Source: Panacagrimonas sp.
Lineage (GTDB): Bacteria > Pseudomonadota > Gammaproteobacteria > Nevskiales > Nevskiaceae
Reading direction: 5' to 3'
DNA length: 8,808 bases
Assembly (NCBI GenBank): GCA_021773655.1
Contig: JAJFJX010000356.1
Coordinates: 1-8,808 of the forward strand
Every line of letters begins with the position of its first letter. The first letter of the stretch is position 1. The notes under the pieces were generated by a model, which was not told where the DNA came from, did no database searches, and saw only the letters and a program-made list of their open reading frames with translations. A program made the translations under genes and the position numbers. Shown here in pieces: positions 1-6,635 of the stretch.

Positions 1-951
1 ACCGAGCATCTCCTTCTGCGCGGCCTCGACATCGGCCAGGCGCGCCGGACCCTTGGCTTCCATGTCTTCGAGCAGCATCTCGGCGGCGCACTGAGACATG
101 TTGCGGGTGATCTTGTCCTTGATCCGCGGGTCGGCGCCCTTGAGCGCCAGGCCCAGGGTTTCGGTGCCGATCTCGCGCAGCAGGGTCTGGATGCCGCGAT
201 CGTCGATCAGCGCCAGGTCATCGAACACGAACATCAGTTCCTGGATGCGGTTGCCGAGCTCGCCGTCGGCTTCGCTGATGCGGGTGCTGATGGTCTGCTC
301 GGTGCTGGAGTCCAGCAGGTTGAGAATGTTGGCCGCCTTCTTGACGCCGCCAACGCTTGAGCTCTTGAGGTTGTTGCCGCCGGAGAACTGCTTTTCCATG
401 ATCTCGTCGAGTTCCTTGAGCGCCGCAGGCTGGATGCCGTCCAGCCGCGCGATGCGCATCACCACATCGGCGCGCATGCGCTCGGGCAGCAGGCCGAGCA
501 CTTCGGCGGCCTGGTCGGAGTCCAGGTAGGCGAGCACGATGGCGACGATCTGCGGATGCTCGTTGCGCACCAGATCGGCCACGGCGCGGGTCTCCATCCA
601 CTTGAGCGCCTCCAGGCCCTTGCTGTTGCGGCCCAGCAGGATGCGGTCGATCAGGCCGGCGGCCTTGTCCTCGCCCAGGGCGTTGACCATCACCCGGCGC
701 ACGTAGTCGTCGGCGCCCACTCCCAGCGAAGTCTGGCTGTTGAGCGTCTGCACGAAGGCCTCCATCACCAGCGTGGCGCGATCACGCGAAACGTTGCTCA
801 GACTGGCCATGGCCTGCCCGACCCGTTGCACGTCCTTGGCACCCATGTGCTTGAGCACATCGGCGGCCTCGGCCTCGCCCAGCGACATCAGCAGGATCGC
901 GGCGCGCTCGGGTCCCGGAATCTCGTTGCGGTTGGCGGGGGCCTCAACCAT
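1..951 (-). CDS. fliG: Flagellar motor switch protein FliG (3' end cut by window edge)
   Basis: FliG forms the rotor ring on the cytoplasmic face of the MS ring. It couples to the MotA stator to make torque and takes part in switching. From the ATG at 951, 317 residues are visible and no stop is reached; family members are about 330-340 residues, so only the last 15-25 are missing. The N-terminal FliF-binding domain is followed by the EHPQ motif (residues 131-134) of the middle domain, the GGVKKAANILN segment (201-211) and the C-terminal MFVFDDL (240-246) and ALKGAD (269-274) segments. The torque helix reads NMSQCAAEMLLEDMEAKGPARL (284-305). By alignment with remembered E. coli FliG, K264, D288, D289 and R297 correspond to K271, E295, D296 and R304, but R281 is Cys288 and R287 is Leu294. 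Only two bases separate the fliF stop from this start, so translation is probably coupled. Confidence 0.97.
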   Translation of the reverse strand, partial: MVEAPANRNEIPGPERAAILLMSLGEAEAADVLKHMGAKDVQRVGQAMASLSNVSRDRATLVMEAFVQTLNSQTSLGVGADDYVRRVMVNALGEDKAAGLIDRILLGRNSKGLEALKWMETRAVADLVRNEHPQIVAIVLAYLDSDQAAEVLGLLPERMRADVVMRIARLDGIQPAALKELDEIMEKQFSGGNNLKSSSVGGVKKAANILNLLDSSTEQTISTRISEADGELGNRIQELMFVFDDLALIDDRGIQTLLREIGTETLGLALKGADPRIKDKITRNMSQCAAEMLLEDMEAKGPARLADVEAAQKEMLG

Positions 952-953
952 GG

Positions 954-2687
954 TCAGCCTGCTCCGGCGTCCTCGGCCAGCCAGGACTTGACCACCTGCG
1001 CGACGCGCTTGGGGTCCTGGGCCACGGCGTTGCGTGCGCTCTGCAGCTTCTTTTCATAGGGGCCGCTGACTTCGAAGGGTTCGGGCGAGTCATCCTCCTC
1101 GTCGGCCTGCAAGACCTGGTCCTGCCCGGCGCGCCCCCTGCCCGCGCCGGGCGCGGCGCCCTCCGGATGATGGGCGATCATGCCCACCGGTGCGTCCAGA
1201 GACACCGGCTGCGGGGCCGGCGCCAGCAGCACCTTGAGCGCAGGACGCAGGGCCGCGAACACCAGCACCACGATGGCCAGCAGGCCAAAGCCGTGACGCA
1301 GCAGGTTCTGCACCTGCGGCTGCATCCAGATCGGCAGGTCGGCCACCGGCTCCAGCGTCTCGGTGGGCAGAAAACTGAGGTTCTGCACCGTCACCCGGTC
1401 GCCGCGTACGGCATCGAATCCGACCGCATCGCGCACCAGCGACTCGATGCGCGCCAGTTCCTCGGCGCTCAGCGCCTTGATGGTGCTGCCGCCCTTGCCG
1501 TCCGGTCGCGACAGGTCGTCGACCAGCACCGCCACGGTCAGCTTCTTGAGCCGCCCCATCGGCTGGCGCGTATGCGACAGCGTGCGGTCGACCTCGAAAC
1601 TGCGGCTGGCGTTGCGCGATTCGCTGACCGGCGCCTGGGCATCGCCCTGAGCGGCCAGCGCGTTGAGCGGCAGCGCCGGCTGCGCCTGCGGCGGCTGGTT
1701 GGTCAGCGCACCCGGTACGCCCTGGGGGCTGGCCGGTCCGCGGGTGGTCTGTTCGCTGGTGGTCTCGCTGCGCAGGACCGCACGATCCGGTTCATAGCGC
1801 TCGCGCGCCTCCTCGGTCTGCGAATAGTCCAGTTCGGCGGCGACCTGGGTGCTGATCCTGCCGGCGCCGGTGATGGGCGCCAGCAGTTGCTCGATGCGCC
1901 GCGCGTAATCGGCCTCCACGCGGCGGGTGTAGTCGAACTGCTCGGTGGAGATGGCCAGTGCATCGTCATCCTGGCCGCTCTTGAGGCGGCCGAACTGATC
2001 GATCACCGTGACGCGCTCGGTTTTCAGTCCGGCGACGCTGGACGCCACCATGTGGACGATGGCCTCGACCTGGCCGGCTTCCAGTTCGCGTCCCGGATGC
2101 AGATTGACCAGCACCGAGGCACTGGCGCCGACCTCGGGCCGCGTGAATGCGCTGGGCTTGGGAATCGCCAGGTGCACGCGGGCAGCCTTGACCGAGGCCA
2201 GCAGCGCGACGCTGCGCGCCAGCTCGGTTTCCAGTGCGTGGTTGTAGCGCGCACCTTCCAGAAAGGTGCTGACGCCCAGGCCCGGGTCTTCCTGCATCAT
2301 CTCGAAACCCGAGGCGGTGGCCTTGGGCAGGCCCTGGGAAGCCAGCAGCAGGCGCGCCTCGTGCACCGATCCGGCGTCGACGGTCAGCTTGCCGCTGGCC
2401 GCATCCAGCCGGTACGGCAGGCCCGCCGCACGCAGCGCTTCGGCCGCCGCCGCGGCATCGGCACCGGCCAGCTCGGCGAACAGCGCCACCTGTCCCGGCT
2501 GCTGCGACCAGTGGAAGGCGTACACCCCACCGGCCACGGCTCCGGCGATGGCCAGCAGCAGGAGCACCTGTCGCACGATCGGCAGGTCCTTGAGCCCACG
2601 CAGATGGGTCGGCAGTCGCGGTGAGGTTGACGCAGCCGCGCCGGAATTTGCCGGTACCGAGGAGGACAGCGTTTCGGCCAGGGCCAT
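954..2687 (-). CDS. fliF: Flagellar MS-ring protein FliF
   Basis: FliF is the inner-membrane MS-ring protein on which the flagellar basal body and export gate are assembled. The 577 residues match the usual length of about 550-580. The order is a cytoplasmic N-terminus, a first membrane helix (about 38-58), the YscJ/FliF secretin-like ring domain with the conserved stretch VHLAIPKPSAFTRPE (171-185), a Pro/Gln/Ala-rich low-complexity loop (about 318-355), the second ring domain (KKLTVAVLVDD, 381-391), a second membrane helix (about 462-482) and a cytoplasmic tail. The tail ends in a FliG-binding helix (about 544-572, PYEKKLQSARNAVAQDPKRV onward). The ATG at 2687 lies 11 bases after the fliE stop, with only a weak GAG-type ribosome site. 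The gene is the second of the fliE-fliF-fliG operon. Confidence 0.97.
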   Translation of the reverse strand: MALAETLSSSVPANSGAAASTSPRLPTHLRGLKDLPIVRQVLLLLAIAGAVAGGVYAFHWSQQPGQVALFAELAGADAAAAAEALRAAGLPYRLDAASGKLTVDAGSVHEARLLLASQGLPKATASGFEMMQEDPGLGVSTFLEGARYNHALETELARSVALLASVKAARVHLAIPKPSAFTRPEVGASASVLVNLHPGRELEAGQVEAIVHMVASSVAGLKTERVTVIDQFGRLKSGQDDDALAISTEQFDYTRRVEADYARRIEQLLAPITGAGRISTQVAAELDYSQTEEARERYEPDRAVLRSETTSEQTTRGPASPQGVPGALTNQPPQAQPALPLNALAAQGDAQAPVSESRNASRSFEVDRTLSHTRQPMGRLKKLTVAVLVDDLSRPDGKGGSTIKALSAEELARIESLVRDAVGFDAVRGDRVTVQNLSFLPTETLEPVADLPIWMQPQVQNLLRHGFGLLAIVVLVFAALRPALKVLLAPAPQPVSLDAPVGMIAHHPEGAAPGAGRGRAGQDQVLQADEEDDSPEPFEVSGPYEKKLQSARNAVAQDPKRVAQVVKSWLAEDAGAG

Positions 2688-2698
2688 GGTTCAGGTTC

Positions 2699-3037
2699 TC
2701 AAAGCGGCATGTTCATGATGTCCTGGTAGGCGCGCACCATGCGGTTGCGCACCTCGACCAGGCCCTTGAATTCAACCTGCGCGCGGCTGGATGCCAGCAT
2801 CACCGAGGCGAGGTCGGTGTCGCGATCACCCATCTGGAACCGTTGCTGCAGTTCGGCCGACTGGCTCTGGCGCAGGCTCACCCGGTCCAGCGCCGCTTCC
2901 ATCACCTGACCGAAGCCGGGCGCGCCTGCCGTGGCGCCCGTGGCCTGCGGCGCGGCAGCGGGACGCGCAGGCGCCGAGGCCTGGGCCTGGAGCGCCCGAA
3001 TCTGGGAAAGCACGCTGTTGACGTCGATCTGGGACAT
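2699..3037 (-). CDS. fliE: Flagellar hook-basal body complex protein FliE
   Basis: FliE joins the MS ring and export gate to the proximal rod. The 112-residue product is close to the usual 100-110. The N-terminal helix (MSQIDVNSVLSQIRALQ) is followed by an Ala/Pro-rich linker (about 18-41). The conserved C-terminal half begins at GFGQVMEAALDRV (41-53) and ends in the family hallmark EVRNRMVRAYQDIMNMPL (95-112). ATG at 3037 is the only start that keeps the normal N-terminus; no strong Shine-Dalgarno sequence precedes it. It is the first gene of the flagellar operon. A sigma-54-type promoter ends about 35 bases upstream, predicting a leader of roughly 20-25 bases. Its upstream neighbour is greB rather than the fleQ/fleS/fleR regulators seen beside fliE in Pseudomonas. 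Confidence 0.96.
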   Translation of the reverse strand: MSQIDVNSVLSQIRALQAQASAPARPAAAPQATGATAGAPGFGQVMEAALDRVSLRQSQSAELQQRFQMGDRDTDLASVMLASSRAQVEFKGLVEVRNRMVRAYQDIMNMPL

Positions 3038-3070
3038 GGCCGGGGTGGGCTGTCGGTTCCCCGGCGTTCG

Positions 3071-3086
3071 AGCAAGGCCTGTTCCA
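3071..3086 (-). promoter_or_regulatory. Sigma-54 (-24/-12) promoter of the fliE operon
   Basis: The minus strand reads TGGAACAGGCCTTGCT here, against the RpoN consensus TGGCAC-N5-TTGCW. The invariant GG and GC dinucleotides have the required 10-base spacing, and only the C in TGGCAC differs. A start site about 12 bases past the -12 GC would fall near 3060, giving a leader of about 22 bases to the fliE ATG at 3037. In Pseudomonas and Vibrio, fliE operons are transcribed by RpoN with a FleQ/FlrC-type activator, so the position fits. The activator site itself is not identified. Confidence 0.8.
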
Positions 3087-3134
3087 GACAGAACCGCGAC
3101 GGAATTCCGGCACGCCGTTGCGGCGGCCTGTCAC

Positions 3135-3164
3135 GGCGAGCCGGGACGAGCCGGGGCGAGCCGG
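3135..3164. repeat. Three tandem 10-base repeats upstream of the fliE promoter
   Basis: Three head-to-tail copies are seen: GGCGAGCCGG, GACGAGCCGG and GGCGAGCCGG, differing at one base. They lie just downstream of the greB stop and about 75-105 bases upstream of the predicted fliE start site, the usual distance range for a sigma-54 activator site. The period is close to one helical turn. Function is unknown. Next to them are a small GC hairpin (3113-3125, CGCCG-TTG-CGGCG) and a perfect 10-base palindrome (CGGAATTCCG, 3100-3109). Confidence 0.6.
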
Positions 3165-3170
3165 CCCGAC

Positions 3171-3719
3171 TCAGGGATAGCGCACGGCGAGGATCTCGAA
3201 CTCGCCGACGCCGCCGGGCAGGCGCGCCTCCACCACTTCACCGGCGGCGTGGTTGAGCAGGGCCCGCGCCAATGGCGAATCGATGCTGATGCGACCCTCG
3301 GCGGCATCGGTCTCGTCCGGCCCGACCAGCCGGTACTCGCGATGGCGGTCCTGCTCGTCGATCAGCTCCACCCGGGCGCCGAAAAAGACACGCGAAGGGT
3401 CCGCAGGACGGCGGTCGGGCACGATCAGCTCCGGAATCCGCCGCTGCAGGTAGCGGACGCGGCGATCGATCTCTCGCAATTCCTTCTTGCGATAGTGGTA
3501 CTCGGCGTTCTCGGAGCGGTCACCCTCGGCCGCCGCCGCCGTCAGCGCCCGCACCACCTCCGGTCGCCGCGTACCCCACAACTGCTCGTACTCGGCCTTG
3601 AGCCGGGCATGGCCTTCGGGCGTGATGTAGGGCGAGGCCCGCGTCGGCGCGCCCAGCAACTGCTGGCCGCCATCCTCGGGATCATCGACATCGTCCTTCC
3701 TGCCCCAGCCTCGTGCCAT
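3171..3719 (-). CDS. greB: Transcription elongation factor GreB
   Basis: GreB enters the secondary channel of backtracked RNA polymerase and stimulates cleavage of the RNA 3' end. From ATG 3719 the product is 182 residues. The coiled-coil domain starts at YITPEGHARLKAEYEQLW (31-48). Its tip carries the conserved acidic pair in GDRSENAEY (D67 and E70), followed by the GreB-type stretch RKKELREIDRRVRYLQRRI (77-95). The FKBP-like C-terminal domain holds VFFGARVEL (111-119) and ISIDSPLARALL (144-155). Leu-Trp at 47-48 and the RRVRYL segment favour GreB over GreA. ATG 3719 has AGGA nine bases upstream and is preferred to an in-frame TTG at 3749. The first 30 residues (acidic, Gly-rich) are a poorly conserved extension of about 25 residues relative to E. 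coli GreB. The gene lies 178 bases after the RND gene on the same strand and may have its own promoter, though no convincing -35/-10 was found. Confidence 0.93.
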   Translation of the reverse strand: MARGWGRKDDVDDPEDGGQQLLGAPTRASPYITPEGHARLKAEYEQLWGTRRPEVVRALTAAAAEGDRSENAEYHYRKKELREIDRRVRYLQRRIPELIVPDRRPADPSRVFFGARVELIDEQDRHREYRLVGPDETDAAEGRISIDSPLARALLNHAAGEVVEARLPGGVGEFEILAVRYP

Positions 3720-3770
3720 GGATATGGTTCCTGGTGTGGTGCTTCGCAATCCGGCGACCTTGCGTGCGAG

Positions 3771-3867
3771 CCGATTCTCGTGTCCGGCAGGGCGCGACGA
3801 CGAGGCATGGTGGACCTGTGGCGAACAGACGCAACACCGCCAGACGCAACAGGACGCCGAGAATCGG
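3771..3867. repeat. Spaced inverted repeat in the greB upstream region
   Basis: CCGATTCTCG (3771-3780) and its exact reverse complement CGAGAATCGG (3858-3867) flank 77 bases. With a 2-base bulge the arms extend to about 15 bases (TGTCC beside 3780, GGAC before 3858). The segment sits between the RND stop (3898) and the greB start (3719). A transcript through it could form a long-range stem; alternatively it marks the ends of a small inserted element. There is no U-tract, so an intrinsic terminator is not supported. Confidence 0.5.
3799..3867 (+). repeat. Intergenic repeat, copy A (upstream of greB)
   Basis: This 69-base segment aligns with 7522-7592 in the same orientation at about 53 of 69 positions by eye, with one 2-base gap. 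The core is CAGACGCAAC, present here twice with a 15-base period (3826-3835 and 3841-3850). The second copy shows the same period (7549-7558, then the variant CAGGCGCAAA at 7564-7573). Both copies lie roughly 80-180 bases upstream of a minus-strand start codon. This could be a dispersed repeat, a duplicated upstream control region or relics of a common sequence. Confidence 0.55.
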
Positions 3868-3897
3868 TTCGATCACGGTTCCTGCCGCCCGGGCTTG

Positions 3898-6630
3898 CTA
3901 GCCCAGCATCGCCGTGGCCCGCGCCAGGCGCTCGGCCTGCACGCGGTTGAGGTTGCGGAAAATGGTGGCGGCGATCCACGGATTGCGCCGGCGCAGGCGC
4001 TCCAGATCCACGGCGTCGAAGCGCAGCACCCGCACCGCGGTGATGCAGGACACGTCGGCGGTGCGACGCTGGCCGAAATAGCCGGCCTCGCCGAGCACCG
4101 CGCCACGGCGCATGGTCGCCAGCACCTTGCGCTCTCCGTTGCGGTCGATCGACACCTCCAGCGTTCCGTCCACCACCACGAACATGTCGCGGGCGAAATC
4201 GCCCTGGCGGATCATCAGGTCTCCGCTGGCGTGTGATTCGAGCTTGGCGGTGAGCGCAAAGATGCGCGCCTGGCGCAGGCTCAGGCCGGACAACAGAGGA
4301 ATGGTGTGCTGCGGCGACGGACCCAGGTCCATGCGCAGCAGGTCCCACAGCGTCACGATGCGCAGCCGCGAGCCCAGCGCCGGAGTCAGGGTCAGTCCGG
4401 AAACCCAGGCCAGAAACAGGGTGAAAGAGGCAAGCAGGCCGAACTGCACCTGGCTGCGCAGCTCGCTGCCGGTCAGCGCCAGCAGGCCCAGGCACAGTGC
4501 CAGGGTGGTCAGGGTGCTGGGCCGCAGCGTGCTGCGCAGGGCCGAACCGACTGCAGACAGCTCGCTGCCGGTGGCGCGCGCGTCGCGATTGAAGCGGGTC
4601 AGGTAGTGCACGGTGTCATCCACCGCCACGCCGAGCACGATGGCCGCGATCAGGCTGTTGGTGGGGCTCAACGGAATGTCCAGCAGGCTCAGCGTGCCGA
4701 AGTAGATCGACACCGGCACCAGGTTGGGCAGCAGGGCCCACAGGCCGGCACGGGCGGAGGTGAACATCAGCGCCAGCATCGCCCAGATCACGAAGCAGGC
4801 GATGGCCAGCGACACGCCCTGGCCGCGGCCGATGGCATTGACCGTGCGCGTGGCCAGCACCGGCGTGCCGGTGATGGAGCCGTTGAGTGGTGGCTTGAGC
4901 TCTGCCAGGCGCGCCTCGACGCGCTCGACGAAGTCGGTGATCTCCACCGAGTCGCCGACCCGGATGCGCACCGAGATCAGCGCCGAGCGCAGGCGTGCAT
5001 CGAGCACGCGGCGGATCTCCTCGCCACCGGCAAACAGCAGCAGTTGCTTGATCGCGGCCGAATCCTGCGGTACCGAGAAATAGGCCGGGTCGTTCTCGTT
5101 GAGGCTCTGGTTGATCAGCTTGAGGTGATCGACGTAGGACACGGCCTGGCCGACCTCGGGCTGTTCGCGCAGCCATTGCTGGAGGGCGTCGATGCCCTGC
5201 ACCAGTTCCGGATCGGTCAGCGCATCGTTGACGTGGGTTTCGATCAGCACCGACACCAGGTTGGCGCCGTCGAAGGTGCGGTTGAGCGCCTCGTATTCCT
5301 CGCGGACCGGCACGCCTTCGCGGAAGGCGCGGATGTAGTTGGTGCCGACCTGGATACCGGCCGCCAGCCACAGGTCCAGCACCACCAGGATCATCGCCGT
5401 CCACACGATGGGCCTGCGCCACTTGATGTCGAAGGCGGCCAGACGGTCGGCCCAGCGGTCGGTGAATGCCTGCCCCCACTGGCGCCGCAGCGGCGCGCAG
5501 TGCAGGTGGTCCAGCAGGGCCGGCAGGAAGAACAGGATCAGCAGGAACAGATAGCCCACGCCGATGCTGGAGAGCAGCGCAAACTCGCGCACGGCCAGAA
5601 GGCCGCCGGGCATCAGCGCCAGGAACCCGGCAATGGTGGTGATGCCGGCCAGCAGCAGTCCGGCACCGACCCGGTTCATCACTTCCAGACGCCGCTCCCG
5701 GCGTTCGGCCTGGCTGCGCGCCGGGCTGTCGTAGAAATCCGACAGCAGGTGAATGGCATACGCCAGCCCCAGGGTGACCACCAGTGGCGGCATGAGGATG
5801 GACACCAGATTCAGCGAAAGGCCCATGGCGACTGCCGTAGCCAGCGTCCACAGCAGCGCCAGGCTCACCGTCAGCACCACCGCGAAAGTGGCACGCACGC
5901 TGCGGAACGCCAACAGCACCAGCGCGATGGCGATCAGGTAGGTCACCGGCAGGCTGAGGAACAGCGTGCGCAGCATGGCGCCGGTGCTGGCCGCCTTGAC
6001 CACCGGGCTGCCGGCCAGCCACACCTGATCGCTGCCGGTGATGCGCCGTGCCAGCTCGCGGAACTGCCCGGTGTAATCGTCGCGGCGAAAGCGCTCCTCG
6101 CCATGGGCGTCCAGGCCGATGACCAGTGCAGTGTGCTCGCCATCTTCGGACAGCAGCACCCCGCGATACAGCGGATTGGCATGGATCCGGGCGACGAAGT
6201 CCTTGACCGCGGCGGGATCCTGCGCCGCCTGGCGGGTGAATGAACCCAACTCCACGTCCTGGCCATCGGCCAGGATGTTGGCGGCCGTGCCCAGCGAAAA
6301 GACGTGCTTGACGCCAGGGAAGCCAAGCAGCTCGCGAGTCAGTTCTTCGATGCGCGCCATGTTCTGCGGCGTGAACATCGGCGACAGGCGCACCGACATC
6401 AGCACCGTTTCCACTTCGCCGAAGGTCGAGCGCACGCGCTCGTACACCTGGCGATCACGATCCCCCAGCGGCAGCAGGCTCTCGGTGGACGGGTCGAGCT
6501 TGAGCCGCGGCGTCATCTGCGGCAGCGAGAACAACTGCAGCAGCGCCAGCAGACTGAGCAGGGCCGCGGCCAGCAGAATCAGGCCCGGCCTGCGGGCCGC
6601 CTGCTCGATCAGCCGCGACAGCAGCATCAT
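3898..6630 (-). CDS. RND/MMPL-family transporter with C-terminal cyclic-nucleotide-binding domain
   Basis: This is a 910-residue inner-membrane transporter of the RND superfamily (MMPL/HpnN-like, the group also related to Patched). It has the two-fold repeat of that superfamily: one helix (about 17-35), a periplasmic loop, five helices (about 223-243, 246-268, 275-297, 323-345, 349-372), then a second half with helix 409-428, a loop, and helices at about 605-624, 626-648, 655-678, 704-720 and 728-752. The second half carries the acidic motif GVAVDDTVHYLTRF (667-680, Asp671-Asp672); the matching first-half stretch GLAYAIHLLSDF (288-299) lacks the Asp pair. Residues about 780-890 are a CRP-like nucleotide-binding fold: IRQGD (807-811), MFVVVDGTLEVS (816-827) and a phosphate-binding cassette GEAGYFGQRRTADV (847-860) keeping Glu848 and Arg856. 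The two Met codons at 6630 and 6627 are equivalent starts. The gene starts five bases after the lolA-like stop, so the two form an operon. The substrate is unknown; relatives paired with LolA-like proteins are thought to move lipids or other hydrophobic envelope components. Confidence 0.9.
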   Translation of the reverse strand: MMLLSRLIEQAARRPGLILLAAALLSLLALLQLFSLPQMTPRLKLDPSTESLLPLGDRDRQVYERVRSTFGEVETVLMSVRLSPMFTPQNMARIEELTRELLGFPGVKHVFSLGTAANILADGQDVELGSFTRQAAQDPAAVKDFVARIHANPLYRGVLLSEDGEHTALVIGLDAHGEERFRRDDYTGQFRELARRITGSDQVWLAGSPVVKAASTGAMLRTLFLSLPVTYLIAIALVLLAFRSVRATFAVVLTVSLALLWTLATAVAMGLSLNLVSILMPPLVVTLGLAYAIHLLSDFYDSPARSQAERRERRLEVMNRVGAGLLLAGITTIAGFLALMPGGLLAVREFALLSSIGVGYLFLLILFFLPALLDHLHCAPLRRQWGQAFTDRWADRLAAFDIKWRRPIVWTAMILVVLDLWLAAGIQVGTNYIRAFREGVPVREEYEALNRTFDGANLVSVLIETHVNDALTDPELVQGIDALQQWLREQPEVGQAVSYVDHLKLINQSLNENDPAYFSVPQDSAAIKQLLLFAGGEEIRRVLDARLRSALISVRIRVGDSVEITDFVERVEARLAELKPPLNGSITGTPVLATRTVNAIGRGQGVSLAIACFVIWAMLALMFTSARAGLWALLPNLVPVSIYFGTLSLLDIPLSPTNSLIAAIVLGVAVDDTVHYLTRFNRDARATGSELSAVGSALRSTLRPSTLTTLALCLGLLALTGSELRSQVQFGLLASFTLFLAWVSGLTLTPALGSRLRIVTLWDLLRMDLGPSPQHTIPLLSGLSLRQARIFALTAKLESHASGDLMIRQGDFARDMFVVVDGTLEVSIDRNGERKVLATMRRGAVLGEAGYFGQRRTADVSCITAVRVLRFDAVDLERLRRRNPWIAATIFRNLNRVQAERLARATAMLG

Positions 6631-6635
6631 CCGCT

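Noticed and set aside
1167..2624. Long plus-strand open frame (485 codons) opposite fliF
   Set aside because: Low-complexity His/Gln/Arg/Gly translation; the minus strand encodes unmistakable FliF.
3113..3125. Possible greB terminator hairpin CGCCG-TTG-CGGCG
   Set aside because: The stem is only five pairs and no T-run follows on the minus strand. It is recorded with the nearby repeat but not called a terminator.
3720..3749. In-frame TTG start of greB at 3749
   Set aside because: ATG 3719 has a well-spaced AGGA, while the TTG has no ribosome site and adds residues unlike any GreB.
3682..3876. Small minus-strand open frame (64 codons, GTG start) in the RND-greB gap
   Set aside because: It overlaps the greB start in another frame and has AGGA only three bases from its start. 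The Leu/Arg-rich part lies in the repeat shared with 7522-7592, where an indel and a stop break the frame.
4306..6243. Long plus-strand open frame (645 codons) opposite the RND gene
   Set aside because: Its translation is Gln/His/Arg/Gly-rich without domains, typical of the antisense of a GC-rich gene. The minus-strand frame has clear RND and CNB motifs.
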